The notes below the pieces were generated by a model. It was not told where the DNA came from. It saw only the letters and a list, made by a program, of their open reading frames with translations, and ran no database searches. Positions 1 through 12,000 of a stretch of 64,000 bases of DNA are shown here, piece after piece; the first letter of the stretch is position 1, and each line of letters begins with the position of its first letter. Source of the DNA: Roridomyces roridus (Eukaryota > Basidiomycota > Agaricomycetes > Agaricales > Mycenaceae); the NCBI GenBank assembly GCA_029378245.1, contig JARKIF010000033.1, positions 1 through 64,000 on the forward strand. Reading direction: 5' to 3'. A program made the translations under genes and the position numbers.

Positions 1-115
1 AGAAGAAATAACGAGGCTAAGAGGATGTCCTATACGAGTAACCGAGACGGGCAGCGACTGACAAAGCGGAGAGTTTCAGCGGCGGCTGGACATTCAAGGA
101 ACGATAGAGTCCAAG

Positions 116-1229
116 CTACCTCCGGAACGTCACCAACATCTGGAGGCGCTCGCGAATAAAGAGGCCCTCCTCCGTCAACTGTTGACGACGGATGAGGAGG
201 CTGCGAAACTGCTCGTGGAGACAGGCGATTTCGACCATGATGGAGTACATGCGCTTGCGCATGGCGAAGGCGTCATTCTCGAAGTTGGAGCCGCGGTCAA
301 CGTGCTAGTGACCTCATCAAGAACCTGTGAGCGGAGGCACCTTGAGCGAAGAACTCGGCGACAGCTGAGGACGAGATTAGAAAAGCAAGAACAGACCAAA
401 AAGAGATACCAAGACGCACCGGAAGTAAGGAACGCATCCTCGTGAAATTCCGGGGCACGGTCAGTCTTGGGGCGCTTGGATGGACGAAGCAGTAGGCTTC
501 TTGCCTTTGTTGTTGTTCTACGGAGGGCGGTCAAGACGGAGGAAAGAAGCAAGAATGGAACTCACGGCAGGCTTTTCGGAGGGGCGCTTAGCGTTCTTGG
601 AGGAGCTGTCTTCGTCGACGACCATCTACCCGGACGATGAAATAAGTATGGGACGTAAAGGATAAAATGATCACATACGGGTTCGGCGTCGTTGACAAAG
701 TAGGCCTCCTTGCCGTCGGAAACCTCGATAGTGCCGGCACGTTCACCGTTCTTGGGACCGGGCTTCTTTTTGGGACCCTGGAAGACAACGGTTAAAAGAG
801 ACTGCCCGAAAGAAAGAGACCCGGAAGTACCTTGGGAAGAGACTCCTTCTTGGCGGAACGACGCTCGTGAATAGCCGCGATGAGCTTGCGGAAGGCGTCG
901 TATGCCGGGGGGAAGGAGACCTTGGGGTCGTTTTTGGGATTGTGCAGAGTGTGGAAAAGACTGCGACCAGTGAAGAGGGACTCCTTGAAGACCGGGTTGA
1001 CCTCACATTCGTCGACGACGAACTGGGTGAACGGGACCATGCGAGACTAGAGAAGCATGAGGTTGGAGGCGGCTCCTGGGAGTAGGAACAGACTCACGGC
1101 GGCGGCACCAACATCGGCGAGTTGAGTGCGACGACCATCGTCGGACGACTGGTACAAGCGAAGCCCGTCGGCGATGGACAAGGTGCCGAGGAAGGCGGAC
1201 TTGACTTGTTCGAATTCAGCACGAGACAT
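116..1229 (-). CDS. Unrecognised multi-exon gene, last of a minus-strand five-gene array
   Basis: I do not recognise this protein. The start is the ATG at 1229 (MSRAEFEQVKSAFL). Exons can be followed through VPFTQFVVDECEVNPVF, a basic linker GPKKKPGPKNGERAG (about 735-780), RPKTDRAPEFHEDAF (about 430-475) and a helical C-terminus ending LLIRRQQLTEEGLFIRERL before TAG at 116. Introns of about 50-90 nt with GTGCGT/GTATGT donors separate them. The join near 330-350 is not resolved. Unlike its neighbours it shows no six-cysteine cluster. The basic linker and charged C-terminus suggest a nuclear or nucleic-acid-associated protein, but this is only inference. It lies 288 bp from the next gene and has the same orientation as the four genes to its right. 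Confidence 0.55.
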
Positions 1230-1516
1230 TGGAGATGGACAGCCGGGAGGGAGGTTCTTGGGAAGGCGAACCTCCCCCGACTCCATTCTTATAAGAGATA
1301 GCCTGAAACGGTGGCTATACAAAACAGATAAGGGATCGGCACGGCTACGGGCGCTCCACTGTTTTTACCCAACTGCGGACAGTTGAAATTTCAGAAAAGG
1401 GGGAGAGATGAGTCGGTTGACTAGCGGGCGCTCCAAATTTTCAAATTCCGTTCAACACTCAAGGACGATCGAATTAAGAGATTAACTGCCCGAAGGTTAC
1501 AGGCGCAGTAGAGAAA

Positions 1517-2402
1517 CTAGAGATTGAATTCGGTATCCTCCTCATCCCATCCGAACCAATCGTGTGCATCGAAACGAGCCATATTATCTGCATCATCGCT
1601 AGAAGCACCGTCGCTGCTGCCATCGTCAGAATCCGAACCACTGCCGATGTCAAAGCTGGCGGTAGGATAAATATCCGGAAGTCGAGCGACCGAACGATAC
1701 CCTTCGCTGTAGCACATAGCGTATACGAGATGACGGGCCGAGTCAATGAGACGAGGACTCGAGGGAACGGCCATCGCGTCGCCCAAAAGTTCGATAAGCT
1801 CGAGAGGATTGGAACGAGTTGCACCGAAATAGTGGAGATGCAAGCCCCGGATGTCTTCGGAGTCGTTATCGAGGAAGTGAAAGTGCTGGAAACGGCGCCG
1901 GGAGTCTTGGTAGAGACGATCGAACTCCTCCAGGGCGAGAGGATGGATTTCTGAGGAGACGTTAGCAACGTACGGGACGAGAAAGAACAGCACGCACGGG
2001 GATGAATATCTAACTCGCGGCGCTCCTTCCCCCAATACGCGTCCCACGCATCCAAAGAAGTGAACTCGCAGTTGTGGTCTTTGAAAAGCAAGCAGCGAAA
2101 GCAAGGGACTGCCCACTGCAGGAACGTGCAAGGTCGATCTGCAGCCACGCAGCAAGCGCAGGGTGTGGACGGCTGCGGGCAGTTAGACCGAGGGAATCTG
2201 CAAAAGCTAGAAAGAGACTTACCACGCGAGTAGAGGGGAGATAATCGAAGGTGATATTGCGCCGGAGGATTAAGTCGGTTATCCAAGTACCGGGTTGGCC
2301 TCTGCGCTGACGAAGGTACTCGATTCGCGCTTGATCACGAGGAAGGCTGAGATGAGAAGCGTCCTCCGGGTTGACGAGTGAAGGATTAAAGAGAGGAAAC
2401 AT
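1517..2402 (-). CDS. Compact protein with an internal Zn2Cys6-like cysteine cluster (array member 2)
   Basis: Three exons read cleanly. Exon 1 starts at ATG 2402 (MFPLFNPSLVNPEDASHL) and ends near 2222 at a GTAAGT donor. Exon 2 carries the cluster CACCVAADRPC, then FLQWAVPCFRC and a final Cys in KDHNCEF. The third exon ends in a very acidic Ser/Asp tail before TAG at 1517. The spacing C-x2-C-x6-C-x8-C-x2-C-x7-C fits the Gal4-type binuclear zinc cluster, but here it sits mid-protein and few basic residues lie between Cys 2 and Cys 3. The linker has Trp followed by PCFRC, as in the next gene. Function is unknown; zinc binding is inferred from spacing. The acidic tail (SDSDDGSSDGASSDDAD) would suit protein-protein contact or activation. 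Confidence 0.65.
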
Positions 2403-2517
2403 GCGGGCATAACACTCGCAAGAGGGGACTCATGAGGTCCCGGCGTAACTACCGGGAAATCGGATAAATGGGACGATCATTGCCAAATCTTCAGATTCTA
2501 CTCCTATGTACAGGGGT

Positions 2518-3248
2518 TCAGGAAATAAAGCTAGGCAACGGGCGGTCCCAGGCTTGGGGCTCGAAATGAAGGCGGCGCATAATGCGATGGTAGACGACGT
2601 TGAGTACGAAAGAGGGTCTACCAAGAGCCCGAGCCTCCTCCCAAAGGTCCATGAGAAAACCAGCATCCTTACACTTCAGAAGAATGTGAAGGAAGTCGTC
2701 GCATTCATTGCCGTGCATACCAGCAGGGATATCCCAAGACTGGCAGAGTGCGAAGATGGGAGGACCAGCGGCAAGGATTTCATCGAGAAGCGGAGCCGGG
2801 AAGTTGGGCACAACTAGCGGAGCCGATTAGAGCTTGACAAACGAGGATACAGAAGGTAGCGCACTAGGATGCATTTGCCAATCAGCGGCCTTCTCGGCGG
2901 CAACCACTTTAGCCCACTCGTCGAAGTCGGTGAAGGTACAGCCGGGGAGATCAAGGACGATGCAGCGAAGGCAGGGAACGCTCCACTGAGTCCAGTGGCA
3001 CGGACAAACCTTGGACTTGCAGTTATTGCAACGTCCAGCGGGCTGTCGACGAGCTGTCAGAACTGGAATCGGATAAGAGAGTGTTAAGCATACCAGCTGG
3101 GTCTTGAAATGGCCTAGGATGGGGCCCCAGTCTGAGCTGATACGATCCTATGAGAAAATGAGCCGAGCCGATTACACTGGACACTGGCACCCACGATGTA
3201 CGGAGGGTAAAGGGATACAAGCGCAGTCGGTTGGGGAGGAGTAGCCAT
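2518..3248 (-). CDS. Compact protein with an internal Zn2Cys6-like cysteine cluster (array member 3)
   Basis: The start is ATG 3248 (MATPPQPTALVSLYPPYIVG). After a short intron, exon 2 (GSYQLRLGPHPRPFQDPA) runs to a GTATGC donor near 3090. Exon 3 then carries CNNCKSKVCPC, HWTQWSVPCLRC and LDLPGC. The cluster is C-x2-C-x6-C-x8-C-x2-C-x7-C, identical in spacing to the gene at 1517-2402 and with the same Trp-x-x-Pro-Cys-x-Arg-Cys core. A last exon, PNFPAPLLDEILAAGPP to RPLPSFIS, ends at TGA 2518; its acceptor near 2815 is not certain. Only 115 bp separate this stop from the next gene's ATG. The family is not one I can name. Confidence 0.6.
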
Positions 3249-3425
3249 GAGAGTGGCGGATGAAAGGAAGAACGGTTGAATTTACACCCCGTGAGAAGAG
3301 ATCGGAACTGATGAAATATCAGGGGCAGATCCGCCCGGATGTTACCAAGCGGTCGATCAGGCGATCATCAGTATCCGCCCGCAAGTTGAAACTAGAAGTC
3401 ATCGGGGAGCCGGAAGTGGTATGAA

Positions 3426-4134
3426 TTAGAAAATTCTATCCGAACGACGAACAATTAAACTAGGGTCCTGCCGGGCAGCCTCTACAGTGCTAGAGTAATG
3501 AGACGGGGGACAATCAATCCGCGACAATGTGCTGAGTCGGTTGCGAACGTCGGCCAAGAGTAGCAGGCGTCCCTCGTGGAGAAACAAAGACTGGAGGTAG
3601 AACAGGAGAGTCCGGTCGTAAGATGAAGAGATATAGCCGCGGATAGGCTCGGTGAGGACGGCAGGCCAACCCTCCTCGTCGCAGTCATAAAACATCCAGG
3701 GCTCGAGCCCGTTGATCTTGAGCCAATACCAGAGTTCGGTAAAAACCATGGCTAGAAAGGCTGTGAGTTCCGGGGGTATACACAAAAGAAATATCAACGA
3801 ACGGCGTGTGTGACAGAGCAACCGAGAGTCGGGAGTGGGCGGATTGAAGAAGATGAACCATTCCTGGAGCTCGAAACGGCACCGATGGTTGGTACCGACG
3901 CATTCCGTACAACAGGCACCCCAACGCTCGAAAGTGCAACGAACACGACGTTCAACGCAGCGCTCACATAAGACGTCGGGCTAGAAACCAATGAGACAAA
4001 AGCCAATAAAGAGAAGAGGCGACTTGACGCACCACGGTGTAGAGTAGTCTGACCAAGTCAACGGCTTCCGGGGCGAAATCCTCCAATTCGATGAGTACAT
4101 CGCCCGGAGCTTGAGGCTCAGCAGACAAATCCAT
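3426..4134 (-). CDS. Compact protein with an internal Zn2Cys6-like cysteine cluster (array member 4)
   Basis: This is a two-exon gene. Exon 1 starts at ATG 4134 (MDLSAEPQAPGDVLIELEDF) and ends at a GTGCGT donor near 4030. Exon 2 begins PDVLCERCVERRVRC and continues through ERWGACCTEC and TNHRC, giving C-x2-C-x6-C-x8-C-x2-C-x6-C. This copy looks most like a true Gal4 domain, because Arg residues fill the space between Cys 2 and Cys 3. The rest is aromatic-rich (VFTELWYWLKINGLEPWMFY) and stops with TAA at 3426. A TATAAA lies 48 bp upstream of the ATG. It could be a small DNA-binding protein or a domesticated transposon accessory protein; the sequence does not decide. Confidence 0.65.
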
Positions 4135-4181
4135 AAGAGGGGAGTAAGAAGTTCAGGAAGGGGGAGACGGCAACGTCACCC

Positions 4182-4188
4182 TTTATAA
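4182..4188 (-). promoter_or_regulatory. TATA box of the gene starting at 4134
   Basis: On the minus strand the sequence reads GTTATAAAGGG, with TATAAA centred about 50 bp before the ATG at 4134. That distance is normal for a basidiomycete core promoter with a short leader. It suggests that array members have their own promoters and are not read as one transcript. Confidence 0.45.
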
Positions 4189-4409
4189 CTCGATCGACTT
4201 GCAAAGTACCTCGGATTTCAATTGACCCGGTAGTCAAGCGAAAAACAGTTAGATTGAGCTCTTCCGGGAGCTTCTACCTAATACAAAAGAAGAGAGACTA
4301 CATGATTTTTAGCTACGAGAAACGTCCTTGGCCAAGTGCCGGCGTTGAGAGAGGTATGCGAAGGAAATAAAAGTACAAAGGGGCGCCGCCGTATCGGTCT
4401 TACGGCCCC

Positions 4410-7234
4410 TTAACGCGAACCCGAGGCAGTCTTGCGGGCAGGGACACGACGGGGAGCAGTCGAAGCCTTTGGCGCCGGAACTTGAGACTTGGCTTTCTGC
4501 TTGCCTGCGACTTTGCTCAACTCTAAAAACGCAGTAAGTAATGAACAAGAGGGAGAAAATGGAGACGAACCCGGCTCAGGCTCAGGTGAAGCTCTAAGAA
4601 GAAGGGATTCATTAGCCAACAAAGTCCACCACGGAATAAGGGAGACTTACGGGGGCGAGACAATCATCTGAGAACCCTCCTCGTCAGAATCGTCGGAACT
4701 CGATTCGTCGGCAGCAACTTCTTCAAAGCCACGAGAACGTTTGGAAGTCGAAGGGCCGGGGGCCGGGGAGTTGGCGCGTCGTTTCTTGGAAGAAGAAGGC
4801 GCGGTATCAACCACAGCCGTCAGGTAATCGTCGAGTTGCTAAAGCCGGGAAGTCAGTGATGAAAATGAGACGAAGGAGAAGGCTTACCTCCAGAGGCAGC
4901 CACATCGCCGCCTCCTTGTTGGCGGGCAGGAGAAGGAAATGAGTCGGCTCACCATCTCCAGAGTCGACTTTGGCGTAATAGTCCCAAGCGGAGTCGAAAC
5001 CGTCGATGGGAGCCGTGAGCTGCTCGGGCTCAGCAAAGACCCACTCGAAGGTGTCCCGTGTAGGAAGGGAGTCGGCAGTCAGGCGCTGAGCAGCGGCGAT
5101 GCGCAAGAGGAGTTCAGCAGTGGCGGGTTTGTCAAAGAGCTCGAAGAAGTCCGCGCGGAAGGCGGTCGAGCGACGGAGACCCAAGAAGCTGACCAGCCAC
5201 AACGCGAACATGAAGCAGTGCTCGTCTTGTTGTTCGTAAGCAGCGTCAAAGAGACGTTCGGAGACCCCGGCGGAAGCCTTGAGGTGCGCCAAGTCGCGGC
5301 GCAACGCTAAAAACCAGAGTTAGAATGCAGAACAAAGAAGAGGAAGTAACTCACAAAAAGAGCTACTGTCGGCCTGAGCTGAAAGCTCACTAAAGACCTC
5401 ATCGAGATACTCGGGCGGGAGGGACTTGGAGCACTCGGATTTGGAGTGACTCCGGCCACAATTAGAGCATACCCCGTGAAGGCCTTGGACGCGGCAGATC
5501 AGGTCGCCCTTCACGCAGTCAATGCAACGATCGGCGATCTGACCGGCAGTTAATAAGGAAGAAAGAGAAGAAAAATTATCAGCACGCACCGGAGGAACAA
5601 TCGTGTGCGCCAACTCGTGGATATCCCCCTCCACGACGACGATCTGGCCATCCTCCGTACGACGATTCTTATTTTGAGGGAACGAATCGAGGATTCCGCG
5701 TAGGAACGCCGTCTGGGCCTTGGTGGGATTCAAGGGCTCAACGCCTCCGTGAGCGGGATTTTGGTGCGACGCGTGTCTGGTGGTGCTGTGAGGAAGAAGT
5801 CAGCCAACGAGCAGAAAAGAAGCGAAGCTACTTATCTGCCGGAAGTGACCCGTACGCTTGCGAGTCTTGTTCTCCTCGACGTCTGAAGTGTGGACAAGGA
5901 TGTCTGGTTGTTTTGACTATCGGGGGGTCAGGACCAAGCTCCTCGACAAAGCGAAATAGATGACTGACCCGGTTCCGGGCATTCTTCTTGGACGATTTGG
6001 AGCCCGCCGCTGGAAACGGACTGGCGGGGCTTGGCGATCTCGACATGAGACTAAAAAGGAATGAGTGTTGATCTAGCGGGGAGAAGGAAGCGTACCATTT
6101 TGGCGGGCAAGGGCTTGCTGGGTGTGGGCGTCTTTGGCTCCTTCGGCTGTGAACAAAATGAGAACCAAGAGAAGATAAGGAAGGCGCGGGCTTACGGGAA
6201 TGGGTTTCGGTTTCGGGCCTGGGGGAAGGACGAACGAATTTGGCAGGCTCTCGAGCTGAGGAAAGATTAGTTCTAGTCCAAACGAGACAAGGGAACTTGA
6301 CTCACAGCCAAGACGGGGTTATCCTTCATCCAATTCAAGTCCTTCAAGACCGAGGCCTTCTTCTTGGAAGGAAGAGAAACGGCGGCCGTATAGAGGCCAA
6401 TGTAGAGGACCTGAAGGGAATCGGGGAAGTCGTCCCGGGCCATATGCACGAAGTTGGGAGCGTCGCTGGCCTAAAAAAGGGATTAGTTGATGGAGAAAAT
6501 CGGGCGCGGCACTACGTACCAATGCTTGGCGGAAACTTTTGAAGAAGGATTCCACCTTGGTTGGCGAAATAACAAAGTCCACGTTGCTGATGACCTGGGT
6601 GCAGAATTCGAAGGCCTCTTGAAGGAGTTTGGGGTCGAAGCCGCGCCAATTGAGAAAGAAGTCACGCTTCTCAGTCGGTTGAACAACGGGCACGTAGTCG
6701 GGGAATGTGTCGGGGCAGGAGGCCGGCGGCTTGTACTTCTGAAAAAGAGATGAGGCGTTATCGAGGGGGGCGGAGAGTATCAACACGTACGGGAACCGAC
6801 CCCTCCTTGAAGCAGCACAAGTCGAAGAAGTCGGAGTACTCGTTCTCCGTTTTGAAAACACGACGAACGGCCGGGAGCATGGCATGGAAATGACAGAGCT
6901 CATCCGGCATGCGAATGCCAGCCGCATCGTGGGCAATGAGATAGTCGAAGTGCCGAATCTGTAGGGAATTCAGAAAGAGGAAACAATGAAGACCACGGAG
7001 ACGCACGATTAAGAGACGGTGTTGCGAGAAGGTGGTAATCACCATAGCCGGGTTGGACAAGGGTTCTGAGAGAGACTCGTCCGCGACGACTTGGGCTGCC
7101 TCATCGTAAAGGTACTTGAAAGACCGGGCCCGAGCGACTGTGCCTATCGCACGAGCCACGGCAAAACGGTCGTTGGACGCGCGGACTTTGTTGGGGAAAC
7201 GGTTGGCGTCGAAGGATAGTGCAGCCGGAGCCAT
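4410..7234 (-). CDS. Large array member with a central Zn2Cys6-like cluster and a nuclear-type tail
   Basis: The largest and first gene of the array starts at ATG 7234 (MAPAALSFDANRFPNKVR). About ten exons follow in a consistent frame: a helical N-terminal half (DYLIAHDAAGIRMPDELCHF; NWRGFDPKLLQEAFEF; DLNWMKDNPVLA), a Ser/Lys-rich linker near 6040, and an exon with LRGILDSFPQNKNRRTEDGQ. Next is the cluster RCIDCVKGDLICRVQGLHGV, CSNCGRSHSKSEC, with spacing C-x2-C-x6-C-x8-C-x2-C-x8-C. After it comes a conserved-looking helical block (RRDLAHLKASAGVSERLFDA) and a low-complexity tail, SSSKKRRANSPAPGPSTSKR, that resembles a bipartite nuclear signal. The stop is TAA at 4410. The overall plan of cluster then helical block then charged tail recurs in the shorter members. 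Function is unknown; nuclear location is inferred. Confidence 0.6.
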
Positions 7235-7908
7235 GGCAGTCAGGCTACAAGGATTGTTAGCAAGAGACATAGAGATAGGGGACGACAAGTACTCACTCAG
7301 GGGGGTTGATCGACAAAGTCGAAGATTCGATCGAGCCCGCGGAAGTGAAGGCAGAAAGAGAGAAGGAAACGGGAGAAAAGTGGGCGACTTTACCAAAAGT
7401 CCCGACTTATAAGAGAGAGTGACTCAATTACTGGCAAGGAAGAGTTACAACTCGCGGTTCCTGGAAAAGACCGATAGTTGCAACTCGCGGCCCGGATTCA
7501 ATTAAATGGTCTGACGTCCTTGTGCGAGGGAAAGTTACGGCAGTACCGCCTCGAGGACATCCAGGTGGTCTGGACTTGTAGCTATTCCTGCCAGATCAGC
7601 CGTTGATTGGTGGAGTTAAAGAGAGGGCTGGCTATGCCGCGGCGAGTAAAAGAGCAATGAAAGAAAAATTTGTCTCCGCCGAGCGAAGCTGTCCAAATAC
7701 GGTCTTTAACATTCGGTGGAACCGTTAAAATTGGAAGATGACTCGAGAGAGAAACGACAAAGAGTAAAAATAAAAATGGGCACTCCGTCTGGGCTGGGCC
7801 TCGCTGGCAAGACGAGGGACGTGTTTCGACGCGAAGGAAGGACTCTTCACCTTGATGGTCTACTGGGTAAACCGGTGGGACCGCTGACTGGGGACAGTCA
7901 GAATTTCA
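7235..7908. other. No gene seen; upstream of the array's first gene
   Basis: This stretch holds the 5' flank of the gene at 4410-7234. It includes two near-repeats of an 11-mer (ACAACTCGCGG at about 7448, GCAACTCGCGG at about 7480). No splice-consistent coding region was found. Confidence 0.4.
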
Positions 7909-7920
7909 GAAAGGGGGAGA
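7909..7920 (+). other. Polypurine-tract-like sequence before a probable LTR
   Basis: The tract AAAGGGGGAGA directly precedes TGATAAG. The surrounding 30 bp (GACAGTCAGAATTTCAGAAA and onward) recur with small changes at about 1378-1411, also ending in GGGGGAGAGATGA. In Ty3/gypsy elements such a tract primes plus-strand synthesis immediately before the 3' LTR. Confidence 0.4.
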
Positions 7921-8985
7921 TGATAAGCAGTGTATTTTTACACGCGGGGAATTCACGCGTTTTCGTGATTCCAGCTTACAACCAAGTCCCGGGACTAGTG
8001 AGGCATAATTATAACATTGAGGGTACGTGTCCGCCTCGGGGCAGCGTATTAGACTTGAGGGCTCTGGGAATTAGCTGACGACTGTGTACCATTGCCCGAG
8101 AGTGATCAAGAGGATAGAAGGGACTGCCCGTCCCACTTACCAACCAGAGACATACTCGAATCGTACTCCCCGGGAGTCGAACCCAAGGAGATCAGTTCTT
8201 ACGAAGGATGAATTACCTTATCATCCAGGCACATCTGAGGGTGCCGCAAGTCATTAAACGCCGGCCGATGACAGACCAGAGATAGAGAAGAAGAGAAGTT
8301 CAACAAGCCGAGAGTGCCGACCTCCGGCATCACCGGCTCAGAAGCCAACCGAGACAACCTTTGATGATGAGGTTCGGGTGGGTCGATTACCTGCCTAGCA
8401 AGCCCCCGGCAGACTGGTTCAGGCATCTAAGACAGAAGGAAACCTCCGGCCAGTCTGAGAGGGAAAGAGATAAACCGATGGAGCGTTCTGGAACTTCCGG
8501 CAGCACGTGAGGATCGACGGCTGACTGAGGCATCAAGCACGCAATCCTGACGAACTGATCAGAAAGAGGAATGAGAGCTATGCCATTGGCTAGACGGGGC
8601 CTTGGCATCACAGATACCATATATATTCTTCAGTCCGCAAAATGTATAAAAGCCATAGCAAAACAGCATGTACAGTAGTAGATTTTACCCCTCCAATCTG
8701 TGAGACCAGTGCGGACAATAAATTGCTCAGAACACAACCTAGAGACCAGAGTTTGACTGAGCCCCGGCTAGTTAGCTTGAGACTGCGCGTTCGGACACGA
8801 CGAGCTTGAACCCCCGAGAGTTACCTTTGACGTTGTACCGAGGTTTTGACGGACAAGACGCCTGTCCTACTACCCCGAACACACACACACGAGCATTGGA
8901 TTGGTTGAGATTTAGATTGATTAGTGGTTGAGTTTGTGGTTGAGTTATCTCACTACATTCGATACTACTCAGAGTTACTATTTCA
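7921..8985 (+). mobile_element. Probable LTR (solo or 3' LTR) of a Ty3/gypsy-like retrotransposon
   Basis: The segment begins TGATAAGC straight after a polypurine-like tract and ends TTACTATTTCA, so it has TG...CA ends. It carries a TATAAAA at 8645-8651 and an AATAAA at 8717-8722 in the same orientation, the expected U3-R-U5 order. A CA-repeat and a GATT/GAGTT-rich end follow. No second LTR, primer-binding site or gag-pol frame is visible in the window, and no target duplication could be matched. It may therefore be a remnant, with its internal region lost or outside the window. The start is less certain than the end. Confidence 0.45.
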
Positions 8986-9001
8986 CGGCCGCACCCTAGT
9001 G

Positions 9002-12000
9002 CACCGTTTCAACGATTTGGTCGTTGACCCACTCGCCCATGATGCATCACCATCGGTCAGTGGCCAAGGTGCGTGATGCATCACAGTTGCTCGTGTGGCA
9101 CCTCCCACATGCGGCTGCCCCGCTTGGCGCGTGCCCTCCCATGCGCTCCCCCGCTCGCTGCCCGGGCGCCTGATCGCGCTTGATGGTCCGTGCTTGGTCC
9201 GTGCACGAGGGCGGCCCGCCTTCGCTCGATTAGGTATTTTGTTTACACATGTTACGATCACCGTCTCTCGCTTCCTCCCTCCATTGGGCTTGCTCCTCCT
9301 CCCTTCCTCCGGCTTCCCTGTTCCTGTAATTCGGTAGGCCTACCCTTCAACACCAAATCGATCCACACGCGCCGCTGAATCCGCGCTTCAATCGCTCAAA
9401 TGCTCGTACACAACCTGGCATTATTGGAGCACTGGCCTCCTTTTCCGCGCCAATATCGGGTCATCGGGCTCGTAACTGGAGGTGTGCAGACTTGGATATG
9501 TTGGAATGAAGGGGCCGGAGACTCAGGTGCGTACGAGGAGTCTTTCAGCTGTGATACCCCGCTCAATTTTGCCCTTCCACCGGCTCCACCCACCGTTGAC
9601 CCTCACCCCTGCCTCCGTATCCCTCATGACACCCCCTCAAAGACGGTCACACTTTTGGGTCGCTCAATATCCCAACAAGTATCCGCGTTGGAATCGTCAA
9701 AAAGCGGAGAAATTGGGCTCGCTCCCCGAGGAAGGCTGGGCTTTTCGTTGGCGCCGCGGTAATGTGTTTATTCCCTCGGCCTCTGTCGCGGTGCATGCGA
9801 GTGGGTGATGTAGCAGACTCCCAGGTGCGTATTCTGCCGTCATGCGCCGCAATCTTTGGTCACTGGCGGCTTGGCCTGCCCCGCGCCTTGGGCTCATTTC
9901 AGCCACGGAGCCGTTATACACCTCCGCTCCCTCCCTCAACCGTCCTCCCACACGCAGTCATTCGACTCGCGTTTTCACCAACCACACACACGAAAGCATC
10001 TCGGCCTCTTCGATGATTCATCAGGTTCTCAGGTGCGTGCACTGTCTTCATCCGGGATATTTTTTCCTCTCATTTGCAGTGTGCATTCATTCGGGGCTCG
10101 GGTTACTTAGTGCTGCATTTCCCCCGCTTTGTCCCCAGCTACGAGCGAGCTCTACCCCACGGGCTATCACCTGCTCTTCCCTAAAAAACGGCGGCGTTTT
10201 CATCTGTATACCAGGCTCATTTTCCGTTCTCGATCCTGCTCCCTCGCGGTCCAGCTTGCCCTCTATCGCCAGCTTCTCCTCTGGTTTCTTCTCGTTCCCA
10301 GTACCCTCCATAGTGTCTCTACCTCATGTAGCGGCGCTCCCTCGACTGCTTGATAGCAGCTGAAACATGTATTGTGTAGGATTCTAATAGGTATCTGGCA
10401 TTTTTCCGTTCAACGTGCTCAACTTCGCTTCGACATTGGCGGCAGCGCATGATCGACATCAATGTGTCCAGGAAACCAGCTAGCCGATGTCACGCCGGAA
10501 CTGCCGACGCTAATCCCGACGGGCCGACTCAGACTCTTGGGCTTTCCTGCACGACAGTGGCCAAGTGTTGTAGAAATTATTGTACTGTGCATACATACTA
10601 TCCATTCAATACTTGAGAACTTCAGTGGCACATCTAGCGGTGAGGTGGGAAAGCCGGATTGTTGAAAGAAACTTTTGATCTCCCTTGGTTCAATGCATTT
10701 CGTGAAATAACTTGCGTCAGTAAGGTTTCTGCTGCTCCAGATCCTCCTCAGGACCAATGCGGAGTCTATTTGAATCGAAATGAACGAAATTTCAACAAGA
10801 GTTGAGGAGTGGAACACGAAGGAGCTCGAAACCGACCTTCGAGCATATTGGTTCTCGTTGATGCTGCCTCACGCTTACCGACCACCCAGAAATGTTCACC
10901 TTATTTCTTTCCTCACACTCAACCAACCGCTGGGCAACTTATATTCTCTTTCTCTGATCATTCGGGGGAGCCCTTTCCTTGCTTCGTTGAGCTACATCCG
11001 CGGTACAGCTCTCGAGATAAAATGCATTTAGTTCAAACCTGATTTTTCACCATCCAGAATTTTGAAGTCCCGAGTTGAAAATGAATCCTCTGAGTGAGTA
11101 GACGATGCCCGCAGGTGCCGTTAAGCACAATTCGCTCCGTCGCACAAGTTAGAGGTGTTGGAAGGTGGCACTGATTACAAGTGAACCTCTTCTCTATTCG
11201 TGCACATTCTGACGACAAAATGTATCAGGCATTCATCAGACAAGGCACATACACCCCGTGGAAACGAATCTCGCACCATAAAAAATCGCTGGACCTGTTG
11301 CCGAAGTGATTTGTTTGCAATTTTGACTTATGCTGATACTGGACAGTGGATTTTTTCAAGTCCCCGAACTCTCTCCAAATCTTGATACAGTTTTAAGACG
11401 AGAGACGGGTGCCGTTAGTGAACTCAGACTGTTTTTGTGGCATACGAAGGAATGCGAGTTGAACGGAGTCGTCCAGAAATGGCCATTTTGTGGCTGTACC
11501 TCTGCCATCAGCTCTCCTCCCACCACTATCCTCGCCTTCCTGCACACCGTACGTCGCCTCCAATGCCTCAAAACTCCTGGAGATGGATTAAAACTGTATT
11601 CTGGGTGTACGGTGCGTCTTTTAGCCTGCCCAGATCTTGGCTTCGGTGGCCAGAGCCGTGTCAATGTCCGCCACGTCTCTTTGCGCTGAGCTCCGTCATA
11701 CCGACCAAACCTGGCCGGAATCTGGTCTAGCCCACTCCAGACAATCTATTCAACACCGAACCGAGAATTCTGGGCTGTTTCTACGCTGGAGAGCTGACTT
11801 TTTCGCTCAGGGAATCGGAATATGCGGCTGTCGAGTAATTGAGGCTCGCTGGGTCTCGTACGCGGAGTCTCACCCATAGGCACTCGGCGGGCCCATCTGA
11901 GCTTCATTTACTGCGACGAAGCACGCTACTTCTATCCCAAGGTCGTGCCCGGTGCCATGTCGTTGCCACTCACTCGCCCTCCCCTCAAAAGCACCAGTCT

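Noticed and set aside
9095..10363. Overlapping Pro/Ser-rich plus-strand ORFs inside the long-TIR element
   Set aside because: They result from C/T-rich composition; several frames are open at once and none has a conserved motif.
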